NCBI RefSeq assembly: GCF_018408575.1
Contig: NZ_AP023418.1
Coordinates: 1,268,415 to 1,332,414 of the forward strand
Source of the DNA: Vescimonas coprocola
GTDB taxonomy: Bacteria; Bacillota; Clostridia; Oscillospirales; Oscillospiraceae
Direction: 5' to 3'
Length of the DNA: 64,000 nt
Shown: one piece after another, positions 35,090 through 46,250 of the stretch
How the letters are laid out: the number at the start of each line of letters is the position of its first letter
Numbering within the stretch: the stretch's first letter is position 1
Notes under the pieces: model-generated
Seen by the model: the letters and a program-made list of their open reading frames with translations, nothing else
What the model was told of the DNA's origin: nothing
Databases searched by the model: none
Translations under genes and position numbers: made by a program

Positions 35090-35178
35090 ACTGATGTGCG
35101 ATAAAGAAGTAATAGAAGTGTAAAAAATTTTGCCGTTCCTATCCGGCACTTGCGCATTGTGTCGGATAGGTCGGGCGG

Positions 35179-36694
35179 TTATTCGGGCAAGTCCACCTTG
35201 CCAACAAAAGAATAATAAATCTCAATGTCCTGTCTGCGGGTCTTGTTCTCGTCATAGCTGCACTCATGCACAACGATTTTCTCTACAAACTCCCGCAGCA
35301 GAGTAGGGGTAAGTTCTTCAAAGCTGGTATGCCGCCGGACAACATTCATAAACTTTTCTGCGTTCACGGTGGCTTCCTGTGCTTTGGAAAGCTCCGCTTG
35401 AATAGCAGCGGCTCTTTCTTTCAGCTCCCGTTGCTCTGCTTCATAGTCTGCCGACAGCTCTGTGAAACGCTCGTCTGATATGCGCCCGGTCACGCTGTCC
35501 TCATACAGCCGCTTGAAGATAGCGGATAACTCGGCTATGCGTTTCTCGGAGGCTTCCAGTTCCTTTTTCTTGGCGGCGTTCCTGCGTTTGCCCCCGTCCT
35601 CGTTCTGCTCAATCAAGAGTTTCATAAACCGGGCTTCATGCTTTGCCGCATAGCTGGTCACTTTCCGCAGATTGGAGAGTACACCAGCGGTCAAGAGGTC
35701 GGTGCGGATAAAGCGCGCCGTACAGTCATGGGTGCGCTTCTTGTAGTTGCCGCAGATATAACAGTCCTGCTTGCGCTTGTCCGTCTGGTATCGCTGCTGA
35801 TACATCACGCTGCCGCAGTCCGCACAGAACAGTATGCCGGAGAACAAACCCACTTCATCATAGCGGTTTGGGCGTTTGCGCTGTTTGCGAAGCTCCTGCA
35901 CCCGTTCCCATGTTTGGGTGTCTATGATAGGCTCGTGGTGGTTCTCGAAAATCACTTGCTTTTCCGGGGGATTTTCTACACTGTGCTTGACTTTGTAAGA
36001 AAGTTTTTCTGTCTTGAAATTTACCAGACAGCCTGTGTATTCCCGGTTTTCAAGGATATGCACTACGGTATTGGTCGCCCACTTGCACTCATAGCCGGGG
36101 TGGTAGCGGCGGGTGCTGCCCGTCCTGCGGTATTCAAGCGTTCCCGGCGTGGGGATTTGCTGCTCTGTGAGCATACGGGCTATCTTGGTCGGACCATTCC
36201 CGGCAAGACAGAGGTTGTATATCTGCTTGACTACGGGTGCAGCTTCCTCGTCAATAATGAAATTTTCATCCTCGTCCATGAGGTAGCCATACACAGGCTT
36301 GCTTGTGATGGGCTTGCCATTCATGCCTTTTGAGCGTTTTACTGCTTTGATTTTCTTGCTCGTATCTCTCACCAGCCATTCGTTAAAGATATTCCGCAGC
36401 GGGGCAAAGTCATTGTCGCCCTGTGCGCTGTCCACTCCGTCATTGATAGCGATGAAGCGGACACCTTTCTGTGGGAAAATCATTTCCGTGTACATTCCCA
36501 CTTGCAGGTAGTTTCGCCCTAACCTCGACATATCCTTTACGATAACTGTCCCGACTTTTCCGGCTTCAATGTCCGCAAGCATGGCTTGAAAACCGGGTCT
36601 TTGAAAGTTCGCACCAGAATAACCGTCGTCCGTGTACCAGCGCAGATTGGAAAAGCCGTTCTGCTTTGCATAGGTTTCAAGGATACGCTTCTGA
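35179..36694 (-). pseudogene. Large serine recombinase (TndX/TnpX type), C-terminal 93 percent, cut off by an insertion
   Basis: The frame runs from the insertion breakpoint at 36694 (QKRILETYAKQNGF...) to TAA at 35179, about 505 residues. It holds the rest of the resolvase domain (WYTDDGYSGANFQRPGF, GTVIVKDMSRLGRNYLQVGMYTE), the recombinase domain, a zinc ribbon (CADCG ... CYICG) and the DUF4368 tail. The first 32 codons, with the catalytic serine, lie at 62472-62377 on the same strand. No other damage is visible, so the break is probably recent. It belongs to the outer element; the gap 35090-35178 holds an inverted repeat CCTATCCG/CGGATAGG. Confidence 0.9.
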
Positions 36695-36755
36695 GACGAG
36701 ATTTGTCAAGGGTATTCTCTTCTCGAAAATACAATTTCAAAATCATTATATGAAT

Positions 36756-36788
36756 GAGTCAGTCCTCTTCCGGGTCTGACTCTTTTTT
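36756..36788 (+). terminator. Terminator near the left end of the inner element
   Basis: GAGTCAG / CTGACTC stem followed by TTTTTT. No gene precedes it on the plus strand within the element, so its gene has been lost or was never here. The rest of 36695-36892 shows nothing else recognisable. Confidence 0.65.
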
Positions 36789-36892
36789 CTTAAAGACTTA
36801 TACAGTCTTAGTTTCGATTGCAGGACCCTTTTCCCCACTTAATACTTTAAGCGGTATTATGGCCTTGCAAGAAAGAAATGAGGTGAACAATT

Positions 36893-37084
36893 ATGAGCAT
36901 TACAAATGCGGCGAGAAGATTTGAACAGAGATTTGACGCAAAAGCGGAGCGCTTTATTTGGCATCATCCGCTACTTGGCTTCATCTCCATCTTTGTTGGA
37001 ATGCCCTTACTGGTTTTGGCGTGTGTCTGTATCAGTACGATCGTTATCGCCTTTCCTATGGCATGGCTTTTGGGTTGGTTGTAA
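36893..37084 (+). CDS. Small membrane protein upstream of kdpF
   Basis: 63 residues. A charged N-terminal part (RRFEQRFDAKAERFIWHHPLLGF) precedes two hydrophobic stretches ending IAFPMAWLLGWL. The ATG is preceded by GAGGTGA. Similar tiny proteins precede kdp operons in clostridia, as far as I recall. Lower G+C than the genes to its right indicates a different origin. Function unknown. Confidence 0.55.
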   Translation: MSITNAARRFEQRFDAKAERFIWHHPLLGFISIFVGMPLLVLACVCISTIVIAFPMAWLLGWL

Positions 37085-37182
37085 TCTTTATTTCATCTTT
37101 AAACGCACAAAAGATGACTAATGCCATTTTTAGAGGAAAGGTTTTATGATATTGGGGACAGCAAAAAAGGAGGATGAATCTT

Positions 37183-37275
37183 ATGCAAATGCTAATTGCA
37201 CTCATAGGTGTATGTGCGGCAGCAATGCTGCTGTGGTATGTCTATATTTTAATGAAGGGAGATGATCAGGCATGA
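37183..37275 (+). CDS. kdpF: KdpF-like peptide of the K+-transporting ATPase
   Basis: 30 residues: MQMLIALIGVCAAAML through YILMKGDDQA. It is a single-helix peptide of the length and character of KdpF, which stabilises the Kdp complex. AAGGAGG precedes it. Its stop overlaps the next start (ATGA), as kdpF commonly does with kdpA, and the following codons MSTMIQY fit the KdpA N terminus. The rest of the operon is missing. Confidence 0.6.
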   Translation: MQMLIALIGVCAAAMLLWYVYILMKGDDQA

Positions 37276-37290
37276 GCACCATGATTCAGT
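37272..37290 (+). pseudogene. kdpA: Start of kdpA, cut off after about 7 codons
   Basis: ATG at 37272 begins MSTMIQY, as expected for KdpA. After that the sequence switches abruptly to a different, GC-rich reading frame that belongs to an ABC permease. The breakpoint lies between about 37286 and 37294. Confidence 0.45.
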
Positions 37291-37839
37291 ATGATCGGCA
37301 TCATCAACCAGGACTCCCAGGCCGGCTGGCTGCCCACCATCGGCAACCAGAAGTATCTGCTGGCCATTCTGGTGGTAGCCGTGATGACGGGTCTGATGTA
37401 CATTTATCTGAACTACAGCAAGCAGGGCTATGAGATCGCCGTGGTGGGCGAGAGCCGCCGCACCGCCAGCTATGCCGGTATCAAGGTGGACCGGGTCATT
37501 ATCCGGACCATGGCCCTGTCCGGCGCACTGTGCGGCCTCATCGGTCTGCTGCTGACCTCCAGCACCGACCACACCATGACCACCACCATCGTGGACGGCC
37601 GCGGCTTCACCGCCGTTATGGTGTCCTGGATGGCGAAATTCAACCCCATTATCATGATCTTCGTGTCCCTGCTGCTGGTGGTCCTCAGCCGCGGCGCCAG
37701 CGAGATCTCCACGGCCTTCGGCCTGAACCGCTCCTTCTCCGATATCCTGACGGGCATCATCCTGTTCTTCATCATCGGCTGCGAGTTCTTCATCAACTAC
37801 AAGGTCCAGTTCCGTTCTTCCGGAAAGAAGGAGGCGTGA
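37291..37839 (+). pseudogene. Nucleoside/BMP-type ABC permease 1, C-terminal half
   Basis: 182 residues: IGNQKYLLAILVVAVMTGLMYIYL, QGYEIAVVGESRRTASYAGIKV (cytoplasmic coupling loop), then three membrane segments ending EFFINYKVQF. Family members (YufP/NupP type, about 350 residues) have an N-terminal half that is absent here. It is followed 4 bp later by the partner permease, so the operon is authentic from this point on. Truncation coincides with the kdpA breakpoint. Confidence 0.75.
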
Positions 37840-37843
37840 GAAA

Positions 37844-38840
37844 ATGAATTTTGATATTGTATCCTTCATCCCCCCGCGCGGTCATGCAGGGTATCCCCCT
37901 GCTGTACGGCAGCACCGGCGAGATCCTCACCGAGAAGTCCGGCAATCTGAACCTGGGTATCCCCGGCATCATGTATGTGGGCGGTATCTGCGGCGTCATC
38001 GGCGCGTTCTTCTATGAGCAGGCCGTGCCCGCCGACCAGATGAGCGGCTTTCTGGCCATTCTGATCCCCATGCTGTGCTCCCTGCTGGGCTCTCTGCTGA
38101 TGGGCCTGCTGTACTGCTTCCTGACGGTGACCCTGCGGGCCAACCAGAACGTTACCGGTCTGACCATGACCACCTTCGGCGTGGGCATCGGCAACTTCTT
38201 CGGCGGCTCCCTGATCAAGCTCACCGGCAGTGAGGTCCCCTCCATTGCCCTGTCCGCCACCAGCGGCTATTTTGCCAAGTCCCTGCCCTTTGCCAAGAGT
38301 CTGGGCTGGTTCGGCCAGATCTTCCTGTCCTATGGCTTCCTGGCGTATCTGGCCATTATCCTGGCCCTGCTGTCCTCCTATTTCCTGAAGCACACCCGCC
38401 CCGGCCTGCACCTGCGCTCCGTGGGTGAAAGCGCCTCCACCGCCGACGCCGCCGGCATCAACGTCACCCGGTATAAGTACCTGGCCACCTGCGTGGGCAG
38501 CATGATCGCCGGTCTCGGCGGCCTGTACTACGTGATGGACTACGCCAGCGGCGTGTGGTCCAACAACGCCTTCGGCGACCGCGGCTGGCTGGCCATCGCC
38601 CTGGTGATCTTCACCATCTGGCGTCCCAATGTCAGTGTCCTGGCCTCCATCCTGTTCGGCGGCCTGTACATCCTGTATCTGTACATCCCCACCGGCAGCC
38701 AGATGGCCGTGAAGGAGCTGTACAAGATGCTGCCGTATGTGGTCACCGTGGTGGTGCTGGTGATCTCCAGCCTGCGCAACAACATGGAAAAGCAGCCGCC
38801 TGCAAGTCTGGGCCTCAGCTACTTCCGAGAGGAGCGGTAA
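37844..38840 (+). pseudogene. Nucleoside/BMP-type ABC permease 2, with a one-base frameshift
   Basis: The ATG at 37844 encodes MNFDIVSFI, then a run of six C (37870-37875) shifts the frame; with five C it would continue RAVMQGIPLLYGSTGEILTEKSGNLNLGIPGIM, the conserved YufQ/NupQ start. The remaining 320 residues to 38840 are intact, with LRSVGESASTADAAGINVTRYKY as the coupling loop. It would pair with permease 1 to import nucleosides or related compounds. The frameshift may be a sequencing error. The gap 38841-39128 has no gene, only a terminator. Confidence 0.8.
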
Positions 38841-39008
38841 AACTTTCGCCATCCGGCGTTTGTCCGCTGCTTTTCCCCCACAGCGCAGCTGCGTCCCAAG
38901 CGTTTTGCGCAGCAAAACCTTGCCGCAGGGCGGATTCACTCCGCCCGTGTCCGCAGCGCTTTGATGGAGCCGCTCCCCAGCGGAGAATGTCCCATTAAGG
39001 ATTTTTGA

Positions 39009-39051
39009 CAAGCCAAGGCCGGCAGGTCATTGACCTGCCGGCCTTGGCTTG
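39009..39051. terminator. Perfect 21-bp bidirectional terminator
   Basis: CAAGCCAAGGCCGGCAGGTC and its complement with almost no spacer, followed by TTTCG, between the convergent permease and protease genes. Confidence 0.8.
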
Positions 39052-39128
39052 TTTCGTTTCCCGGCTCTCCGGCGCACATGTGCCGGAGAGCCTTTATAAC
39101 AGCCTGTGCAGAAGCACTTCCGGTCTGT

Positions 39129-42100
39129 TTATTCGCCCATGAGCTTCCGCCGCTTCAGCAGGAGCATCACAGCGCCTGCGGCAGCCGCCATCATCGCGCC
39201 GCTCAGCAGGAAGATGGGGAACCCGTCGCCGGTCTGGACACTGTTTTCGATCCAGCGGGCCGTCAGGGTCGTGTCACCCTTGACGCTGTACACGCTGGAG
39301 GCGTCGTAGCGGTTGCCGTCCTTGTCGTACCAGCCGCCGAAGGTATAGCCCTCCCGGGTGGGTACGGGCAGGGTGCCCACAGCCTGACCGTATACCACCG
39401 CCAGAGCAGAGGGCTCCACCTTGCCGCCATTGGCGTTCAGGGTAATGGTGAAGGTGCTGTCCTCCTGACCCCAGCGGGCGGTGAGGGTCACACCATCGGC
39501 TGTGCTGTAGACGGTGGAAGCATCATAGCGGCTGCCCACCTCGTCGAACCAGCCCAGGAACACATAGCCCTCCCGGGTAGGTGTGGGCAGGGCGCCCACG
39601 GCCTGGCCGAAGGTCACCTGGACCAGGGCCACGTCGGTGACGCCGCCGTTGGCGTCCAGGGTGATCTCGTAGATATTGGCGGTCCAGCGGGCAGTGAGGG
39701 TGGCGTCTCCGGCGATGGCATATATGGTGTCCTCGGTGTACTGCGCACCGTTTTCGTCATACCAGCCGTCGAAGGTATAGCCCTCACGGACGGGCACAGG
39801 CAGCTGGCCCACAGCTATGCCGTACTGGACGCTGACGGAGTCGGGCTTCACCATGCCGCCGTTGGCGTCCAGAGTCACGGTATAGCCCTGACCAGGCAAT
39901 ACCTCCACCACGCAGTAGGCGGTGACGCTGGTGTTGATATCGGTGGACACCTTGATGTAAGCGTAGCCGGGCTTGTGGGCGGTGACAACGCCGTTTTCAT
40001 CCACGGTGGCTACCTCGGGGTTGAAGGAGGTCCAGGTCAGCGCGGCGTCCTCCGCCCGGGTGGGGGTAGGAGTCAGCGTCGCGTTCAGCGCCAGAGTCTC
40101 CAGGGGATGCAGGGTGGCCCGGGTATCATCCAGGCGCAGGGTATTGGCCTGCACCGGCAGGCAGACCACGGCGAAGTTCACATGATACTGCCCGTCCTTG
40201 GTGGTGGCGGTCAGATAGCTGACGCCGGGCTCCGAGGGGGTGTAATAGGCAACGTTCTTGCGGGTGCCGTTAACGTTGACGTCCTCGGCGGTCTCCAGCT
40301 TGCCGCCGCCCTCCGTCACCGTCCAGTTGAAGGGACCGTAGGTGCTGTCGGGACGGTCATAGGTGACGCCGGAGAGGGCACCCGCCGGATTACCGGCCTT
40401 CTCCGTGCCGTCTGCCCGGATCACCACCGTGGTGGAGGAGCCGTAGGGGGCGGACACGACGATATCGCCGGTGGTACGGTCATAGGTATAGCCATTGTAC
40501 ATGGCGTTTTCCGTCAGCTCATACTCATAGCCGTAATCATAGCGGTAAACCACATGGATGGACTCCGGCAGGGCATAGCCCTCGGTGTTCACCAATCTGC
40601 CGCGCCAGGGCTCGCTGCCGGAGAGGACAAAGTCCGGGCCGTCCAGCACCAGGCCGGTGGCGGCGGTGGTGGGATTGTCGCTGCCGCCGGAAACATACCC
40701 CTGGGCCGTGTACAGCTTCACATCGGAGAAGGAGTGGGTCTGGCGGTACCGGGCGATGAGGCTGGCGGTCTCACCGGCGGTGACGTAATAGGTCTGCTCG
40801 TTGTAGTAGGCGTCGGACTGCAGGTCCTCCTGGTCGGAGGTCTGATAGACGTCCTCCCAGTCAAAGGTCATGGTCCGGGTAACACCGTTGATGGTGACGT
40901 CCAGATGGCCGGTTCCGGAGGGGATCTTGTCCGCGGAGGCCTGATAGTTCAGGTCGATAAGGCCCTCCAGCGCGTCGCTGCTGTTCTGGGAGACGCTGAC
41001 CAGGCCCGCCCAGTCCTCGTCGTCCTCATATACCAGCCACTGATTCTGATAGATCTCCACATCGGCGGGCTGCAGGTCCACCACCCGGACGGTGATGGCG
41101 CCGTTGGGCTTCAGGCCGGAGAAGTGGTCCATGGACAGCTTGAAGTCCTTCACCTCCGTGGAGGATGCCTCCACCGCTATGACGCACAGGGCGGAGTAGG
41201 TGCCGTTGGACACGGTGATGATGGCCTGGCCGGGAGCCACAGCCACCACATGACCGAACTCATCCACCGTGGCCACCTCGGGGTTGCTGGAGGTGCGGGT
41301 GATGGGCGCCGTGGAGCCGGTGTTGTTGTTCACGCTGAGGTCAAAGCTCTGGCCGGGGTGCAGGCGGGCGGATGTCTGGGACAGGGTCAGGCCCTGGGAG
41401 GCGTCCACCTTGATGGCATAGGTGCGGTCATTGGCCGCATAGTCGCCGCAGGAGAGATACACGTTGCCGGTCCAGTTGTAGCTGCCGCGATACTCCGTCA
41501 CATCTGCGGTGAAGGTGAAGGTGTGGGTATCGGCGTCATAAATGCTCTGGGAATACAGGGGATTCAGCAGATCGATGTTGTACTCGGTGATTTCCCGGCC
41601 GGTGGAGTCGGTATAGGTCCGGCTCACCTGGGCGTGGACCGCCACGGAGGCCAGGGAGCCGTCCTCGTCATAGACGGTGCCCTGCATATAGGTGCGGCCA
41701 TCCTTCTGATAGAAGGTCACGGCGTTGTTCTCCAGCTTGGGGGCCTGGGTGTCCACCAGCACGTCGAAGGAGAGCACGTCGCCGGTCTTGTCCATTTTGT
41801 GGCCGTTGAAGGTGGGCTCCTTGCCGTCCACGAAGGACTCGAAGTCCGTCACCGGGCGGCCCAGCTCCTCATTGTCCACGGTGTCGCCGTAGTCACCCTC
41901 GCCATAGGCGGTAATGGTGTAAACGCACTGGGTGCCGTTGGGCAGGACGTCGCCGTTCAGGTCCGTTCCATCCCAGGCATCCGTGAAGTAGTAAAGGGAC
42001 ATGGGCAGGACCACGCCGTAGCCGGCCTGATAGACGCTGCGGGGCACATAGGTGTTGAAGGTGCGGAAATAGAGCTCGTTGGTGTTCTTGTTCCGGACCT

Positions 42101-45100
42101 CGGTGACAAAGAGCTTGGCATCCCGCAGCTGATAGAGCTCAAGGTCGTCAATGGCGTCGAAATAGCCGCTGCCGTCCGGGGAGATGGCAAAGTTCTCCTG
42201 GTGGAAAACTGTCTGCTTGCTCTCGGCGGCAATGTCGGTATCAAAGATGTTCTGGCCCAGGTTCAGGAAGTTCACCACTTCCCCGGCGCTGCGGATGGTA
42301 CTGCCCACCACGTTGACGCCCAGGGTACAGTCGTTGTTCATCACGTTTTCGCCGTCCTGGGGCTCGTCGAACCAGTTGGCGCGGTCCAGGATGGGGGCAG
42401 AGGTCCAGTCGCCCAGGAAGGCCAGCAGGGGCATGCCGATCTGAGGCGCGGAGCCGTCGGCGGCGGTGAGGATCACAAAGCCCTCCACATAGCTGCCGTT
42501 GGGGAACAGGTCGCGGATGGCGGCGATGTCGGAAGCGGTGAGGGAAACGGTCCGGCTGACCTGTGTGCCGCCGGCGGGCACGCTGACGCTGCCCAGATCC
42601 ACCTCACGGATCAGCACATCGCTGGCAAGGACCATGGTCTTGCCGTCCTGCTCTGCGGTATCCGGCCGCAGAAGCACGGCCTTCATGCTGTAGCTCAGGG
42701 CGTCGCTGCCCAGGTTCTCCACCCGGAAGTCCAGATCATAGCTGCCGCTCCAGCCGGGATCGTCGCCCAGCTCCAGCTTGCCCACCAGCTTGCCGTCCAC
42801 ATCGATGTAGGCAGGGGGTGGAAATGGCCGCGGCTGCGTTCACAAGGCCGGCGCCCTGGCGGCGGGGAGAGACGTATACGCCGTTCTCCTGCTGGGGCAC
42901 GGCGGTGCTCACCAGCAGATGGTTGGTCAGGTCGGCGCTGGCGGCGGCGTCCTGCTGGGGATGCTGGGACTTGACATACTGCTCCACCAGCGCGGCCAGG
43001 CCCGCCATATGGGGCGTCGCCATGGAGGTGCCGCTCATCAGACTGTAGGACCCGGTATAGTCATCGTACTTCCCGGCGCCCTCCACATAGCTGCTGTCCA
43101 TCACGGTGGACCAGATGTTGCCGCCGGGGGCGGTGATCTCGGGCTTCAGCTCCAGTCCGGAGCCGCTGCCCCAGGAGGTGAAGGAGGACATCTGGCCGCC
43201 CTCCTCCCAGTCGGACAGCTGGTCCTGCTGGTGAACGGTGATGCGGACCTCCTGCCCGGCGTTCAGCGCATCGATCATGGCCGCGCCGTCCACGCCGGAA
43301 ATAAAGGCGGAGGTCAGCGAGGTGTTGTCCGTGTTCATGTTGATAAGCGTGGTGGCGGCGGGGTCGCTGTCATAAACCAGCACAGCCAGCACGCCGTAGC
43401 TCTCGCCCATGTAGTTGGTGCCGGAGAAGCTGCTGGCATTGTTGATCTTGTCGGCGAAGGAGAGGGTGCTGCCGTCTGCGCTGCCGCGCTTGACCAGGGC
43501 AATACCCGTCTTGCCGCCGTTGTAGCCGTTGCTGAATCCGGCGTTGTAGTAGTCCATGTAGGTGCCGTAGCCCGCGTCATACACAACGAAGCTCTGGCTC
43601 TCGGGGAACTTCCCCTTCATGGCCACTTCGTTGGGGTCGGAGAAGGGCACGGTATGGCTCTGGCCCTGGGCGTCGGTCCAGCTCAGCACACTCTGCATGT
43701 TGATGGTGCTGTTGATGGAGGCCACCGCCAGGTTGGAGGGGTAGACGGCGGGAGAGGACATCATGGAGATATCCGGGTCCTCCGCCAGGTTCAGGCCGCC
43801 CCGCTCATTGCCCTGGGCGGGGGAGTTTTCGCTGTTGCCGGCGGCGGTCATCAGGATGACGCCGGCCTGCTCCAGCCGGGCATAAACGCCGTGGATGGCG
43901 GTGTCGTCATAGGCAAAGCCGTTGTCGGAGCCCAGAGACAGGTTCACGGCGTCGGCGCCCAGGGTCATGGCGTCCTCCAGGGCGTTGAGAATGGCGCTTT
44001 CCGTGGCGCCGGAGTTGCCGCCGTCGGCAAAGACCTTCATCATCATCAGCTGGGCATCGGGGGCTACGCCGGAAAAGAGGACCTCGCCCTCCTGGCTCTG
44101 GACAAAGCCCGCCACGGTGCCGGAGACGTGGGTGCCGTGGTTGCTGCCGCTGTTGCGGACGTTGACGTCGCCGCTGATGATCTCGCCGGTATAGGGGTCG
44201 GCGTCTCCGGCGTAGTCAAAGGCGAAGGGGACCTTGCGGGTCTTGTACATGGCCTCGTTGGAGGCGGGGCTCAGCCTATTGGCATTGAGCTGGCGGCCGT
44301 TCAGGAAGGCCAGCAGGGACTCCTTGGTATAGCGCAGGTCGCTGTTGCTGAGCTGGGAGTAGAAGGAGTCGTCCCGGAAGGCCTCGTGGACCCGGCGCAG
44401 ACCGGTGACGTTGGCGCCCTCCTCATCGCTCCACCAGCTGGAATACTCCATGTCCAGGCCGGAATCCACCACGGCCACCAGCATTCCCTTGCCGGTGTAG
44501 CCCTTGTTCCAGACCTCCTGCAGGTGGACCATGTCATAGCTGTAGCCTGCCACACCGGCATTGGTGGCCGGAGAGGTGGGCTGACTGTAAACATGCTGCA
44601 CATGGGCGGACTTCACACCCTTCAGATTGCGGATGGTATCCAGCATGCCATAGGGGGCGCGGACGGCCATGCCGTTAAAGAGCACCGTCCACTGCTCCAT
44701 CAGCTCAGGGGCACAGGCAGTGCAGGTGCCCTCCGCCTGGAGAGCGGCGGGCTGGGCCGCCTGGATCTCGGCAAAGACCTTTTTCTGATCCCGGCGAATG
44801 GCGGCATCCTGTTTCTCCGCGCGGCCGCCGGCAAGATAGGCGGCGATCTCCGCACCGGCAGAGCTGGTGGAAGCCGTTTTCTTCGCGGCAAAGCCCTCCA
44901 GCACGGGAGCGCGCTCCAGCTCCACGAGGATGGTCACCATATCATCGGGCTGATGCCCGGTGGGCTGGGTGGTTTCCGCCGCAGAGCCGTTCTCCGCCAT
45001 GGCGTCCAGCCGGGGGGTGCCGCTGACCTCCTCCGCCTTCACCACGGTCCCGTCGGGGGCGGCGGCTTCGGCGGCCAGAGCCGTGGGCACCAGGCCCAGC

Positions 45101-45141
45101 AGCATGACCAGCGTCAGTAGCAGTGCGATCACTCGTTTCAT
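39129..45141 (-). pseudogene. Large cell-wall S8 (subtilisin/C5a-peptidase-like) protease with one frameshift
   Basis: About 2,000 residues in two frames. Signal peptide at 1-23. The catalytic triad is visible: D226 (VDSG), H335 (NHGTHVSG) and S706 (SGTSMATPH), with a protease-associated domain between His and Ser. At residue 776 the frame shifts in a five-G run (42814-42818); four would restore STPAYIDVDGKL. The second part has a DUF1034-like domain, Big_2 repeats and three Flg_new/InlB B-type repeats (YTVTLDANGG ... GYTFDGWYDENG). The tail NSVQTGD plus hydrophobic segment and KRRK is a sortase-like signal. Without the frameshift it would be an intact lactocepin-like protease. Confidence 0.85.
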
Positions 45142-45317
45142 GTTATACATTCCTCCCTTGTGTTGAACTCCCATGTGCTGCATTCTTTATAGGACAATGA
45201 ATGTTCTATGATCATGGGATGACCGTCGTTACTATAGCATTTTACCGCGGCGGTGTCAAGCTATGCCGGGTGGAACTTCCGGGTTTTCTCCATTGAAACA
45301 GGAGAATAACATGCTGC

Positions 45318-45346
45318 TTGACAAATCACGTCCCACAAGATATAAT
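45318..45346 (+). promoter_or_regulatory. Consensus promoter of the tetR operon
   Basis: TTGACA (45318-45323), a 17-bp spacer and TATAAT (45341-45346): a perfect sigma-A promoter. Confidence 0.9.
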
Positions 45347-45380
45347 AACACTGCGTTATATATAACGCAGTGTTATTATA
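45341..45380. promoter_or_regulatory. Perfect 40-bp palindrome, likely TetR operator
   Basis: TATAATAACACTGCGTTATA is followed directly by its exact reverse complement. The palindrome starts at the -10 box and ends 14 bp before the regulator start, so a bound dimer would block RNA polymerase. This is the layout of tight autorepression. Confidence 0.8.
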
Positions 45381-45394
45381 CAAGGATGGTGCTT

Positions 45395-46000
45395 ATGCCG
45401 GCAGTCAGAAAAGTTTCAAAGGAACAGATCATCGACGCTGCGGTGGAGGTATTGCGTGACGACGGTTTTTCTGCCATCAACGCCCGCAGCGTCGCCAAAA
45501 AACTGGGCTGCTCCACGCAGCCGATCTACTTTTCATTCAAGAACATGGACGAACTGAAGGCCGCGCTGACGCAGCGTGCGATCGAACTGCACACACAGCG
45601 CGTGCGGGATTCTCTGTGCGCCCACGAGGGGAGCGACAGCCGCTACAGCAGCTACGGCATGGGCTTCGTCAAATTCGCTGCCGAGGAAAAGCAGCTGTTC
45701 CGCTGGCTCTATCTGGAGGGCGAACAGCCAGGGGCATATCAAAGCGATGTTCTGATGCAGGAGGTCATCGGCGTGATCGTCGATGAATTCGGATATGCGG
45801 AGGACGTCGCACGCCGCTTTCATCAGGATATGATCTACTTTACCTACGGACTGGCGATTCTCGCCAATACGGATCATCTGCACCTGACGGAGACAGAGCT
45901 GCGTGAGGCGTTCCGCCGGGAGTTCCGCGCGCTGATTGCCATTTATGGAAAGCCCGCAAAGCTGCCTGAATTTGCTGTGAAAGCCGGTGTTGCTTTATGA
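45395..46000 (+). CDS. TetR-family transcriptional regulator
   Basis: 201 residues. The N-terminal helix-turn-helix is clear: KEQIIDAAVEVLRDDGFSAINARSVAKKLGCSTQPIYFSFKNMDEL. The C-terminal ligand domain is unassigned. The start at 45395 follows AAGGATGG; ATG at 45386 in the same frame is an alternative. A perfect promoter and a 40-bp palindrome lie directly upstream, so it surely represses itself and probably the DUF998-clpP-acetyltransferase genes downstream, which have no obvious promoter of their own. Confidence 0.9.
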   Translation: MPAVRKVSKEQIIDAAVEVLRDDGFSAINARSVAKKLGCSTQPIYFSFKNMDELKAALTQRAIELHTQRVRDSLCAHEGSDSRYSSYGMGFVKFAAEEKQLFRWLYLEGEQPGAYQSDVLMQEVIGVIVDEFGYAEDVARRFHQDMIYFTYGLAILANTDHLHLTETELREAFRREFRALIAIYGKPAKLPEFAVKAGVAL

Positions 46001-46230
46001 ATCTGAAGGTATCCTTTTCGTGGATCGGGCTTGTGATCTTTGCGCTGCCCATGCGGCACATCTCACCGTGTCGATTCAATCCTTTTGCTGACATTTGCAA
46101 AGCGCAAGCAAAACATCGAGATTTTGATCAGGTGACACTGGATGTCTGGACATTCAATGAGTCGGCGCAGAAATTCTATGCGGCAGCAGGCTTTCAGCCC
46201 TATCGGTGCTTTTGGGAAAGCCAAACTTGA
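45997..46230 (+). pseudogene. C-terminal remnant of a GNAT acetyltransferase
   Basis: The only recognisable part is HRDFDQVTLDVWTFNESAQKFYAAAGFQPYR, the end of a GNAT domain. The acetyl-CoA loop is missing, and the first 25 codons look unrelated. The start overlaps the tetR stop. Confidence 0.6.
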
Positions 46231-46250
46231 TAAGCACAGGGAGCGATAAA

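Noticed and set aside
36756-36892. A riboswitch before the kdp fragment (for example c-di-AMP type)
   Set aside because: Only a simple terminator hairpin is visible; no aptamer signature could be found.
39129-42800. The C-terminal half of the protease as a separate gene
   Set aside because: Its first ATG has no ribosome site, and one base less in the G run at 42814 joins it seamlessly to the catalytic half.
39030-45120. Two long plus-strand open frames opposite the S8 protease
   Set aside because: No ribosome site or recognisable domain; low-complexity antisense of a GC-rich gene whose own frame contains the full catalytic triad.
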